A stretch of 55,645 nt of DNA from Burkholderiales bacterium (GTDB lineage Bacteria > Pseudomonadota > Gammaproteobacteria > Burkholderiales > Burkholderiaceae_C): NCBI GenBank assembly GCA_028864885.1, contig JAGWLR010000010.1, forward strand, positions 1 through 55,645, in the 5' to 3' direction. A program made the translations under genes and the position numbers. Positions 20,762 through 27,893 of the stretch are shown here, piece by piece; position 1 is the first letter of the stretch, and each line of letters starts with the position of its first letter. The notes under the pieces were generated by a model. The model did no database searches, was not told the DNA's origin, and saw only the letters and a program-made list of their open reading frames with translations.

Positions 20762-21637
20762 TCACGCCCAGCGACGAACCTGCACATTGGCCTGCTGCAG
20801 CCACGCGGCCCACGCCGCCGAGGTCAAGACCTGGTACTCCATGGCGCGTGAAGCGACAATGGGGTCGGATGCGGCCCTGTCCGACCCACCAGGCTTGGCG
20901 GGATGGCACATCAAGACATCTCCCGGGTCGGCCACTTGCTGCAACCAGCCTTGCCAGCGTCGAGCGTAGCCCGCTGCATCCGCATCAAAGGGGTAGACGC
21001 CCAGCAGATGCGAACTGCAGCGCCAACCCTGGCGTTGAACCAGCTGGGCCAGCCGGTTGGCGCCGAGGCGCTCAATGACCCAGGCCTTGAAGGCATCTTG
21101 CAATGTGCCATCAGCCCCCGGCTGCCAGGCTGGCGCCCGACAACATCGAACCCAAGGTCGCAAGTCGGTGTTGGCCAGTTTGCTACGCATCACCCGCATC
21201 AGGGCCTCACGAACCTGAGGCAATTGGTGCACATGCTGGTGGCCATCGACAAAGTCAGGCACCCGCCCCCAGGCCTCGACAAATCGATCCCACTGCCGGG
21301 CAATTTCGATTTGCAGCGCCTGAGGATCCAGACGCCGGCTGTAGGCCTGGCGAATCAGTCGCCCCAGGGGCTGAACGGGCCAGGCAGCTTGAGCAGGGGC
21401 CTGGAGGCTTTCGGTCAGGTTGAGATGCAAGCCCACATCGGCCACCCGCTCACCAGTTGGGCCATGGGCATAGGCCGCGGCTTTCAAAGCGGGCGCCGCC
21501 TCAGGCCAGGTCGGCCCATCGACCAGACAACTGGTGGCCGAAATTCGTCGCAGCGCGAGCAGATCGAGCACCGCGGCATTGACACCGGCGTGCAGACCAA
21601 AGTCGTCCACACACACCACCAGTGGGCGCACGCTCAT
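20762..21637 (-). CDS. YdjC/ChbG/HpnK-family carbohydrate deacetylase (NaxD-like)
   Basis: A 291-residue metal-dependent deacetylase. It starts VRPLVVCVDDFGLHAGVN, the metal-binding DDFG motif, and later has DGHQHVHQLP, the second ligand set. Family members remove acetyl groups from chitooligosaccharides, hopanoid precursors or undecaprenyl-P-GalNAc. The start at 21637 overlaps the GT2 stop by four bases (ATGA), implying translational coupling. Given its neighbours, the likely substrate is an undecaprenyl-phosphate-linked N-acetylhexosamine, as for NaxD in Francisella. That is inference from gene order. Confidence 0.82.
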   Translation of the reverse strand: MSVRPLVVCVDDFGLHAGVNAAVLDLLALRRISATSCLVDGPTWPEAAPALKAAAYAHGPTGERVADVGLHLNLTESLQAPAQAAWPVQPLGRLIRQAYSRRLDPQALQIEIARQWDRFVEAWGRVPDFVDGHQHVHQLPQVREALMRVMRSKLANTDLRPWVRCCRAPAWQPGADGTLQDAFKAWVIERLGANRLAQLVQRQGWRCSSHLLGVYPFDADAAGYARRWQGWLQQVADPGDVLMCHPAKPGGSDRAASDPIVASRAMEYQVLTSAAWAAWLQQANVQVRRWA

Positions 21638-22668
21638 GTTCCGGTGCGCTGCTGCGACTGCGAATGGGGCGAGTTGTCGGCCGACAAGCCTTGGCCCAGG
21701 GCACGCCGGACCACATACACCGGGCGGTTTTTGACCTCTTCGAAGATGCGCGCCACGTATTCGCCCAGGATGCCCAGCGAAATCAACTGGATGCCGACGA
21801 AGAACAGCAGGCAGACGATGATGGTCGTCCAGCCGGACACAGGGTTGCCGTGCACAAGGTAATCCTCTGTGATGAAGGCGCCATAGGCAAAAGCCAGTGC
21901 GGCCAGGATGAGGCCGACGATGCTGGCGAATCGCAGGGGCCAAGTGGTGAACGCCGTCAGACCATCAATCGAGAACGCCAGCAGCCGCAGGGCGTTGTAG
22001 TTGGTCACCCCGCTGGCGCGCTCGGCCGGCTCATAGGGGATCGCCACCGATTTGAAGCCCACCCAGGCATACAGGCCCTTCATGAAACGATTGCGCTCAG
22101 GCAGGGATTGCAAGGCGTCAACCACGGCACGGTCCATGAGGCGGAAATCACCGGCGTCCGGCGGCACCTGAAAGCGCGACTTGGCGTTGATCAGTTTGTA
22201 GAAGGTGCGGGTGCCCACTTGCTTGAACAGGGATTCGTCGTCGCGGTTGGCGCGCAAGGCGTAGACCACGTCGGCGCCTTTTTGCCAGTGCTGCACCATC
22301 TCGGCAATCAGCTTCGGGGGGTGCTGCATGTCGGCGTCCATCAAGACCACGGTTTCACCACAAGAGGCTTCTAGGCCGGCGGTCAGCGCCGCTTCTTTGC
22401 CAAAGTTGCGCGAGAACTCGATCGCACGGAATCCGGGGCGATGCGCCCATTGAGCCAGCACCTCGGACGTGTCGTCACGGCTGCCGTCGTTGACCAGAAT
22501 CACCTCCCAATCCCGGCTGCATTGCGACAGGTGCTCGACCAGCAAAGGCAGCAACAGGCGCAGGTTGGCCGCTTCGTTGTAGCAGGGAATCACGCAACTC
22601 AGGGTCGGCAGCTCATTGCGCGGAACCACGGCGAAATAAGGAGTGGAGGCTGGCATGGTAAATCGCAT
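21634..22668 (-). CDS. GT2 polyprenyl-phosphate glycosyltransferase (ArnC/DPM-like)
   Basis: A 344-residue glycosyltransferase that should load a sugar from a nucleotide donor onto undecaprenyl phosphate. The GT-A domain begins TLSCVIPCYNEAANL, with VLMDADMQHPP as the metal-binding DxD and NFGKEAALTAGL nearby. Two C-terminal membrane segments (about 238-262 and 274-298) are typical of ArnC/GtrB-like enzymes. First gene of the operon. Start is either 22668 or 22656; neither has a clear ribosome site. It diverges from the DUF1653 gene with only a few tens of bases between. Confidence 0.88.
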   Translation of the reverse strand: MRFTMPASTPYFAVVPRNELPTLSCVIPCYNEAANLRLLLPLLVEHLSQCSRDWEVILVNDGSRDDTSEVLAQWAHRPGFRAIEFSRNFGKEAALTAGLEASCGETVVLMDADMQHPPKLIAEMVQHWQKGADVVYALRANRDDESLFKQVGTRTFYKLINAKSRFQVPPDAGDFRLMDRAVVDALQSLPERNRFMKGLYAWVGFKSVAIPYEPAERASGVTNYNALRLLAFSIDGLTAFTTWPLRFASIVGLILAALAFAYGAFITEDYLVHGNPVSGWTTIIVCLLFFVGIQLISLGILGEYVARIFEEVKNRPVYVVRRALGQGLSADNSPHSQSQQRTGT

Positions 22669-22699
22669 TCAGGGAAGGCGCGCCGATTATCCTCTCAGG

Positions 22700-22942
22700 A
22701 TGAGCTCATCCCACCCTTTACCCGCCCTACCCCAACTGCCCCTGGGGCGATACCAGCACCACAAGGGCGGGCTGTACGACGTCCTTGGTGTGGTCCGCCA
22801 CAGCGAGACGCTGGCACCGCTGGTGCTGTATCGCCCGGTCGAGTCAGACGGCTCACTGTGGGTGCGCCCGTTCGACATGTTCACCGAGCAAGTGCAGATC
22901 GATGGCCGGTTGGTGGCTCGGTTTCGCTTTTTGGGCGGCTGA
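22700..22942 (+). CDS. DUF1653 domain protein
   Basis: An 80-residue small protein of the DUF1653 family. The characteristic order is visible: GRYQHHKGGLYDVLGVVRHS, then a LVLYRP segment, then WVRPFDMFTEQV. The function of the family is unknown; it is thought to be a compact beta-barrel. A longer reading from an ATG at 22655 has a good GGAGG but would share its CATG with the divergent GT2 start, so the ATG at 22700 is preferred. Confidence 0.85.
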   Translation: MSSSHPLPALPQLPLGRYQHHKGGLYDVLGVVRHSETLAPLVLYRPVESDGSLWVRPFDMFTEQVQIDGRLVARFRFLGG

Positions 22943-23017
22943 AACTCACCCAAAATCCCAAATGATGAGATAAATCAGGGGTTTTCGCGGGATTGTTCAC
23001 GCCCGGATCGAGGATAA

Positions 23018-23578
23018 ATGTCTCAGGTGGGGTCGGGCTTTGGTCTGATTCCTCGTGAGTCATTCCTGACGTTCGCAATGCCCTTGATTCCAGTCGAAAA
23101 CATCGCCAACCAACTCGAGCCAGCGTGGGCTTTCTTGAGTGGGCACCTACGTCATTTCGCGCCAGCTGGAGTGCAAATGCCCAGGGCCGGAGAAACAGAA
23201 CACCGAGTGGTCTTGCCCGTCAAGCTGATGGACGGACATGGCTTGGTCGCCGTCGGCGTCATGCTTGACGACGATCAGGCTGAAGCAGTGGCTCGCTACA
23301 TGTTTGGTCAGCCTGAGGGGGAAATTTGCCCGGCTGACCTGCAGGACGCTTGTCTGGAGACCTGCAACGTTCTGGCCAGCAGCGTCATCAAAGGGTATGA
23401 GCATCCTGATGTCATCGACATTGGTCTGCCTCAATCCGTGTCAGCACGAACTTACGCTGATTTGCAGAACCATGCCAACGTTCGGGTCACTCTCATGAGT
23501 GAAATCGACCATGAACACCGCATTGTCGTTACCGTATTCGATGTAAAAGATCAAAGCGTTCTGGAGTCCTACCTATGA
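23018..23578 (+). CDS. CheC/CheX-type phosphatase domain protein
   Basis: A 186-residue soluble protein that I assign to the CheC/CheX/FliY phosphatase fold. The helix at 107-120 carries Asp110, Glu114 and Asn117 in the D-x3-E-x2-N pattern of CheC-type active sites, with Pro138 twenty residues later. A second such motif is absent, as in CheX. The protein should dephosphorylate a receiver domain, and the next gene encodes one. GAGGA lies close before the ATG at 23018; an alternative ATG is at 23078. The stop overlaps the next start (ATGA at 23575), so the products are probably made in fixed ratio. No cheA or chemoreceptor gene is in the window. Confidence 0.65.
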   Translation: MSQVGSGFGLIPRESFLTFAMPLIPVENIANQLEPAWAFLSGHLRHFAPAGVQMPRAGETEHRVVLPVKLMDGHGLVAVGVMLDDDQAEAVARYMFGQPEGEICPADLQDACLETCNVLASSVIKGYEHPDVIDIGLPQSVSARTYADLQNHANVRVTLMSEIDHEHRIVVTVFDVKDQSVLESYL

Positions 23579-24648
23579 GTGCAACCCCCGAATCCCGGCC
23601 GGATGCATACCGCTTCCTGATTGTCGACGACAGCCGCGCCATCCAGGCCATTGTGCGTCGCGTCGTCGAGAGTTGCGGTTATCCCAACGCCGACATCCGC
23701 GGAGCCTCAAATGGTGAGGAAGCTCTGCAGATGCTCGAAACTTTCAAGCCTCAATTAGTCATCACTGACTGGCATATGCCGAAAGTATCCGGCCTGGAGT
23801 TGCTTCAGGCCATGCGGCAATCCAGCATGACGGACATCAAGGTGGGGTTCATCACCACAGAATCGTCGGAAAGCATGTTGAACCAGGCTCGCACCAATGG
23901 GGCCACCTTTGTGCTCAACAAGCCATTCAAAGACGACGTCTTGATTCAGTACGTCAATGAAGCTGTGCCTCTGCCGCAAGCTGCTGCCCCTGCCACTACG
24001 CCTAACGCCTCGCCATCCGAGCCAGAGTTTCCCGAACCCGTCGCACGGACGGCAGAGACACCGCAGGCCGCTGCCGATCAAGCTCCAGCGCCTCCCACGG
24101 CTCCCACGCCGACAGCACCGGCAAGTGCGATCGCAACGCCCCCCCCCAAGGCGACCCTAGCAAATGCAATGCCGCTGATGAGGACCGAGGATTGCCAACG
24201 GCTGGTGCATGCCACTTTGCAAGAGATCCCGTTCAGACTCATTCGCCACGAAGATCTGCACACTAAAGATTTGACGGCGAAAAACCTGATTGGACTGTAC
24301 GCCGGGCCGAACAAGCCGATTGCAGCGTTGTGTGTGCTCGACACTCATTCGATCTGCATTTTCGGCGGAGGTGCTGGAAAAATGCCACCCCATGTCGTGC
24401 GAGCAGCGATGGCCGCAGGCGCTCCAAGCGAGGCCATGGTGCAAAACGCTACCCGCTTCATGCAGACCGCTGGTGCTGTACTGCATCTCGAATCGGCGAC
24501 CGGGGCAATTCCTCTATCGCGAACCAGCCTGGTTCCGCAGAATTTCAAGAAACTGGAGGAGTTGCTGCAGAAAAATTCGGGCAGCGCCCACTTTCGCATT
24601 TCTGTACCGGGCTACGGCGAAGGTCGTTTCTCGTTCCTTGCCGTTTGA
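23575..24648 (+). CDS. CheY-like receiver with Pro/Ala linker and unknown C-terminal domain
   Basis: A 357-residue response regulator. The receiver (about 12-130) is complete: Asp18/Asp19, phospho-acceptor Asp65 (ITDWHMPK), Thr94 and Lys116 (LNKPF). A linker of about 65 residues (130-195) rich in Pro, Ala and Thr follows. The C-terminal domain (about 200-357) has no DNA-binding, GGDEF, EAL or methylesterase motif. Its order of elements, with LIGLYAG, PIAALCVLD, FGGGAGKMPP and SEAMVQNATRF, suggests a diverged CheC/CheX-like fold without the active Glu-Asn pair. This is a weak inference. It is translationally coupled to the upstream phosphatase gene. Confidence 0.8.
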   Translation: MSATPESRPDAYRFLIVDDSRAIQAIVRRVVESCGYPNADIRGASNGEEALQMLETFKPQLVITDWHMPKVSGLELLQAMRQSSMTDIKVGFITTESSESMLNQARTNGATFVLNKPFKDDVLIQYVNEAVPLPQAAAPATTPNASPSEPEFPEPVARTAETPQAAADQAPAPPTAPTPTAPASAIATPPPKATLANAMPLMRTEDCQRLVHATLQEIPFRLIRHEDLHTKDLTAKNLIGLYAGPNKPIAALCVLDTHSICIFGGGAGKMPPHVVRAAMAAGAPSEAMVQNATRFMQTAGAVLHLESATGAIPLSRTSLVPQNFKKLEELLQKNSGSAHFRISVPGYGEGRFSFLAV

Positions 24649-24657
24649 GAGACCCAG

Positions 24658-25584
24658 ATGCAGATCGAACAACTGGCAATCCTCTTTGTCTTTGTTGGCA
24701 ACGCCGCCTCCATCGTGATGCTGGCTTTCATGCTCTACAAGATTTCCAAGCAAACTGAAGCCACTCACACCCTACTGGCTGGAGGTACACAAGACCTCAT
24801 GGATGCCGGCAAGCGCTTGCGTGACGCCCTGAAATCAACTGATCGTTTGGTGGATCGGCTCACGGACATGAACAACCGGGCAGACACCTCAACACCCCCC
24901 CCCGCTCCGAGCGAAGTGGACGAACAGTTCCGCAAAATCGAGGCCATGATTCAGGACCTGTCGTCTGATCGCCGATACGAAGACCACGGCAAATTTCTTG
25001 AAGACATCAAGGGCTTGCTGGACTCCTTGACTGGAGTAAAGCCAGAGGGGTTATCTCAGTGGCGCGACGATCACCAGAATAAGCTCGAGACTGCTCAGGT
25101 TCAACGAAATCGCATGGCCACCGAGATGGAAGCGCTCAAGGGCCGACTAGACGACGCTAACCGAATCATTCAAGAGTTACGACGCTCGGTTCGCTTGGCC
25201 GAAGCTGCCAGCCAGTCGACGGATGCGCTCCGTGCCAGCCTGGATCAGCACCAACAATTGCTGGCTCGGGCCAAGGAAAAGGCACAACAAGCCGAAGCGC
25301 GGTGTGCGACTCTCAGTCGCGAAATTGAATTACTGGAGGCCGAAGCTGGCCGAGGCGATGGCAAGAGTGACCGCCCCTCGACATCGGCTCTGCGCCGTCA
25401 ACTGGACGAGGTCACGCGAGAGCGTGACGGCATGAAGAACCAGCTGGATCAGCTGCGCGACATGATGCAACGCACCCTGGTAGAAAAAGAATTCATCGAA
25501 GAAAAACTGTTGGATCTGGATGCCGCAGCGTACTCGTCTCGAGCATCAACCACCGCCCCCGATTCCCAACTCCCTCAGGGCTGA
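24658..25584 (+). CDS. Membrane-anchored coiled-coil protein
   Basis: A 308-residue protein of unknown function. One hydrophobic segment at about 7-28 anchors it in the membrane with a very short N-terminal side. Most of the rest is polar, with heptad-like stretches (about 38-75, 150-225 and 230-290) rich in Gln, Glu, Lys, Arg and Ala, so a long cytoplasmic coiled coil is expected. It starts nine bases after the receiver gene and completes the three-gene unit, perhaps as a scaffold. Its 3' end overlaps the convergent ferredoxin gene by 39 bases. Confidence 0.75.
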   Translation: MQIEQLAILFVFVGNAASIVMLAFMLYKISKQTEATHTLLAGGTQDLMDAGKRLRDALKSTDRLVDRLTDMNNRADTSTPPPAPSEVDEQFRKIEAMIQDLSSDRRYEDHGKFLEDIKGLLDSLTGVKPEGLSQWRDDHQNKLETAQVQRNRMATEMEALKGRLDDANRIIQELRRSVRLAEAASQSTDALRASLDQHQQLLARAKEKAQQAEARCATLSREIELLEAEAGRGDGKSDRPSTSALRRQLDEVTRERDGMKNQLDQLRDMMQRTLVEKEFIEEKLLDLDAAAYSSRASTTAPDSQLPQG

Positions 25585-25866
25585 AGGCGACTCAATCACC
25601 ACGTCGCTGATCGGACGCGCCACACACGGCAGGATCCAACCCGCCTCTCGCTCGTCGACACTCACCCCTGGCCACTCGATGCTGTAGACCACCTGCCCGC
25701 TGATCAGGCGGCACAGGCAGGTTCGGCAGGTCCCGTTGAGGCAGCTACTGGGCAAACGAATCCCAGCGCGCCGAGCCGCCTTCCAGATCGACACGCCAGC
25801 CGGCACCGGACAGACCCATCCCTGGGGTTCAATCCGCAACTGAAAAACCACTGGATTCGTGACCAT
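25546..25866 (-). CDS. 2Fe-2S ferredoxin, plant type
   Basis: A 106-residue single-domain ferredoxin. The cluster ligands are visible as SSCLNGTCRTCLC (C-x4-C-x2-C), with the fourth Cys in the segment ILPCVARP some 30 residues on. It probably serves as a soluble electron carrier; the partner is unknown. The start at 25866 (ATG) places the domain at normal length. The much longer frame to 26235 crosses the putative promoter region of the divergent gene and is unlikely. It converges with the coiled-coil gene. Confidence 0.85.
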   Translation of the reverse strand: MVTNPVVFQLRIEPQGWVCPVPAGVSIWKAARRAGIRLPSSCLNGTCRTCLCRLISGQVVYSIEWPGVSVDEREAGWILPCVARPISDVVIESPSALRELGIGGGG

Positions 25867-25940
25867 CCCGAGAGGATAGCGCCCCTCGTTGAATGCGTGT
25901 TTTCCCGACCCCAATTCGCGTGATCTACCGAAAACCCGAA

Positions 25941-25956
25941 GTGATACAAACATCAC
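25941..25956. promoter_or_regulatory. Inverted repeat GTGAT-N6-ATCAC, possible operator
   Basis: A perfect 5-bp dyad separated by six bases lies in the 280-base divergent region between the ferredoxin gene and the plus-strand membrane gene. It is the right size for a dimeric regulator but does not match CRP (TGTGA-N6-TCACA) or FNR (TTGAT-N4-ATCAA). The region otherwise holds a possible short ORF (26035-26127) and no clear promoter. Confidence 0.35.
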
Positions 25957-26034
25957 AATCCTGCACACTTCATGCTGTGTCGTAGCGACACCCCTTGTGC
26001 CGAGAAGTATTCCTGAATACCCGCTGGAGAAAAC

Positions 26035-26127
26035 ATGACATCGTATGTGCTGGCGGCAGCTTGCACGATGACCGTGATGGACTTCCATCGAAGAGGCTGG
26101 CCTGTCGCCCCCTACAGCAAGCTTTGA
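26035..26127 (+). CDS. Possible 30-codon leader ORF
   Basis: A short reading frame of 30 residues starts with ATG at 26035, seven bases after a good GGAGAA ribosome site. It ends 19 bases before the membrane-protein gene at 26147. No family resemblance and no run of a single amino acid that would suggest attenuation. The strong ribosome site is the only positive evidence. It may be a small protein, a translational leader or chance. Confidence 0.3.
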   Translation: MTSYVLAAACTMTVMDFHRRGWPVAPYSKL

Positions 26128-26146
26128 ACACCCGGAGCACCACCAC

Positions 26147-26806
26147 ATGGCCCAACCCCACTGGCATTCCTTGCGCTTGGCCGCATTGGCCTCCGGCCTG
26201 TGTTTGTTTGCCTTGATGGTGCTCTCGTTGAGCACGGGTGCGAATCAACAGCATTTCGAGCAGGTGATGGCGCCGCAGGTCTACGCACACGACCTGTTGG
26301 CACAAGCCGCAGGGCTGCGCTGGATCATCGCGCTCGACGACGTGTTCATCGCGTGTTACATGACGGTAGGAATTCTGTTTGCGCGGCAATTGGTGGGCCC
26401 AACCGCCCATGCCTTGCGGCCGTGGATCGTGGGCATGAGCGTGGCCGCTGGGGTGCTGGATTTTCTAGAGAATCATCACATTCTGGCCATGCTGCATCAA
26501 GCCCAAACCGGTGGGGTGCCCGATTACAGCTATCTGGTTTTGCGAGAGAACCTCAGCGCCATGAAGTGGTTGCTCGGCCACTCGGCGTTCTTCTTGGTGG
26601 GCTGGTGCTTGCCCACGCACTCCATTCCGCTCAGGTTGTTTCAGTGGGCCTTGTTGTTCGTCCAGTTACCGATCGGCGCGCTGACACTGACGGTGCAGGA
26701 CCCAGCATGGGCTCCTGCGCTGAATTTGATACGCCTGATCAATGTGATGATGGGATTCTTTCTGGTGGCATGGTTGTTTCCCAGCCCCCCAACTGAGCCA
26801 CAGTGA
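26147..26806 (+). CDS. Hypothetical integral membrane protein
   Basis: A 219-residue protein not recognised. It has about five to six hydrophobic segments (roughly 11-31, 57-80, 92-110, 140-156, 160-180 and 193-212). Polar motifs sit between them: ALDDVF near residue 62, FLENHHIL near 107 and LRENLSAMKW near 132, so clustered Glu, Asn and His could bind a metal or cofactor. GGAG lies nine bases before the ATG. The last 68 bases overlap the 3' end of the convergent alpha-hydroxyacid dehydrogenase gene. Confidence 0.7.
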   Translation: MAQPHWHSLRLAALASGLCLFALMVLSLSTGANQQHFEQVMAPQVYAHDLLAQAAGLRWIIALDDVFIACYMTVGILFARQLVGPTAHALRPWIVGMSVAAGVLDFLENHHILAMLHQAQTGGVPDYSYLVLRENLSAMKWLLGHSAFFLVGWCLPTHSIPLRLFQWALLFVQLPIGALTLTVQDPAWAPALNLIRLINVMMGFFLVAWLFPSPPTEPQ

Positions 26807-27887
26807 GCGACAACTCGTGCGCCAGAATGGCCAGCGCCCGCTCTACCCCTGCCTGCCCTGCGGCGGCCACGCCATACATCATCGGGCGGCCAGCAAACAC
26901 AAAGTCGGCACCCAGGCTCATGGCTTTCACGATGTCGCTGCCACGGCGCACACCACCATCCACCATGAGCTTGATGTCCGCGCCCACCGCTTGCCGAATC
27001 AAGGGCAGCTGAGTCAGCGCGGCTGGCGCGCTGTCGAGCACGCGCCCACCATGGTTGGACACCCAGATGCCATCGACCCCGGCTTCAGCAGCCAGCTTGG
27101 CATCGGCTTCATGCAAGATCCCTTTGACAATCAGCTTGCCGGGCCACAACTCACGGATGCGGGCCAGATCCTGCCATGTCTGCGTGAAGGGGATTTGCGA
27201 AGTGAACAGGTCCGCAATCTGTTTGGCCGACGCGCCTGCTGGCGCGTAAGGTGCCCAGTTCTCAAATCGAGGCAAGCCGTGCCGGACGAAGCGCGCCAGC
27301 CACAAGGGGTGGCACAAGGCATTGGCGATCGCCGACAAGGTGGGCTTGACCGGGGGCACGAAGCCATTGCGGGCATCGCGTTCTCGGTTGCTGTGCACGG
27401 GTACGTCGACCGTGAACACCAGGTTCTGCACCCCCACCTCGATCGCGCGGCGCAACAGGCTTTCGGTCACGCGTGCATCGCGTGAGACATAGAGCTGAAA
27501 CCAGGTGGACTGCGGAGCCACGCGCATGACCGCTTCGGTCGAAGCGGTGCCCGCCCCCGACAACACAAAGGGCACGCCGGCCTGTTGCGCCGCGCGCGCC
27601 AGCATCAGATCGGCGCCATGTCGTGCGAATCCGGCCAGGCCGGTCGGCGCAATGCCCACGGGCAGGGCGTACTCCTGCCCCCACAGGGTTCGCGTCAAAG
27701 ACACCTGCGACACGTCCACCAGATACCGGGGCACCAGCGTGATGGCATCCCATGCCTGCCGGTTGCGTGCCAAGCAGGTTTCGTCTTCAACCCCGCCCTC
27801 GATGTAATCCCACACCAATCGGGGCAAATACCGCTGCGCCGCCCGGCGAAGGTCTTCGATGCTGTGGCAACGTTTCAGGTTCGTCAT
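26739..27887 (-). CDS. FMN-dependent alpha-hydroxyacid dehydrogenase
   Basis: A 382-residue TIM-barrel flavoenzyme of the L-lactate dehydrogenase, glycolate oxidase and mandelate dehydrogenase family. The active site is seen in WVSNHGGRVLDSAPAAL (catalytic His and substrate-binding Arg), the FMN phosphate site in VDGGVRRGSDIVKAM, and GRPMMYG near the end. Membrane or soluble class and substrate cannot be told. It is the third gene of an operon behind the FAH-fold and DJ-1-like genes (six bases between), suggesting oxidation of a hydroxyacid in a small catabolic route. Confidence 0.87.
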   Translation of the reverse strand: MTNLKRCHSIEDLRRAAQRYLPRLVWDYIEGGVEDETCLARNRQAWDAITLVPRYLVDVSQVSLTRTLWGQEYALPVGIAPTGLAGFARHGADLMLARAAQQAGVPFVLSGAGTASTEAVMRVAPQSTWFQLYVSRDARVTESLLRRAIEVGVQNLVFTVDVPVHSNRERDARNGFVPPVKPTLSAIANALCHPLWLARFVRHGLPRFENWAPYAPAGASAKQIADLFTSQIPFTQTWQDLARIRELWPGKLIVKGILHEADAKLAAEAGVDGIWVSNHGGRVLDSAPAALTQLPLIRQAVGADIKLMVDGGVRRGSDIVKAMSLGADFVFAGRPMMYGVAAAGQAGVERALAILAHELSLTVAQLGGWETTMPPERIPSSH

Positions 27888-27893
27888 GAACGC

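Noticed and set aside
22655-22942. Longer DUF1653 reading from ATG 22655 with GGAGG
   Set aside because: It would share the same CATG with the GT2 start on the other strand and adds residues not typical of the family. The good ribosome site is noted, so it is not fully excluded.
22943-23017. Flagellar sigma-28 or sigma-54 promoter before the CheX-like gene
   Set aside because: I looked for TAAA/GCCGATAA and TGGC/TTGC patterns and found none convincing.
25941-25956. CRP or FNR site
   Set aside because: Spacing and arm sequence do not fit either consensus; kept only as an unassigned dyad.
25867-26235. N-terminal extension of the ferredoxin frame
   Set aside because: It would cover the divergent control region and the start of the membrane gene, and it encodes no extra domain.
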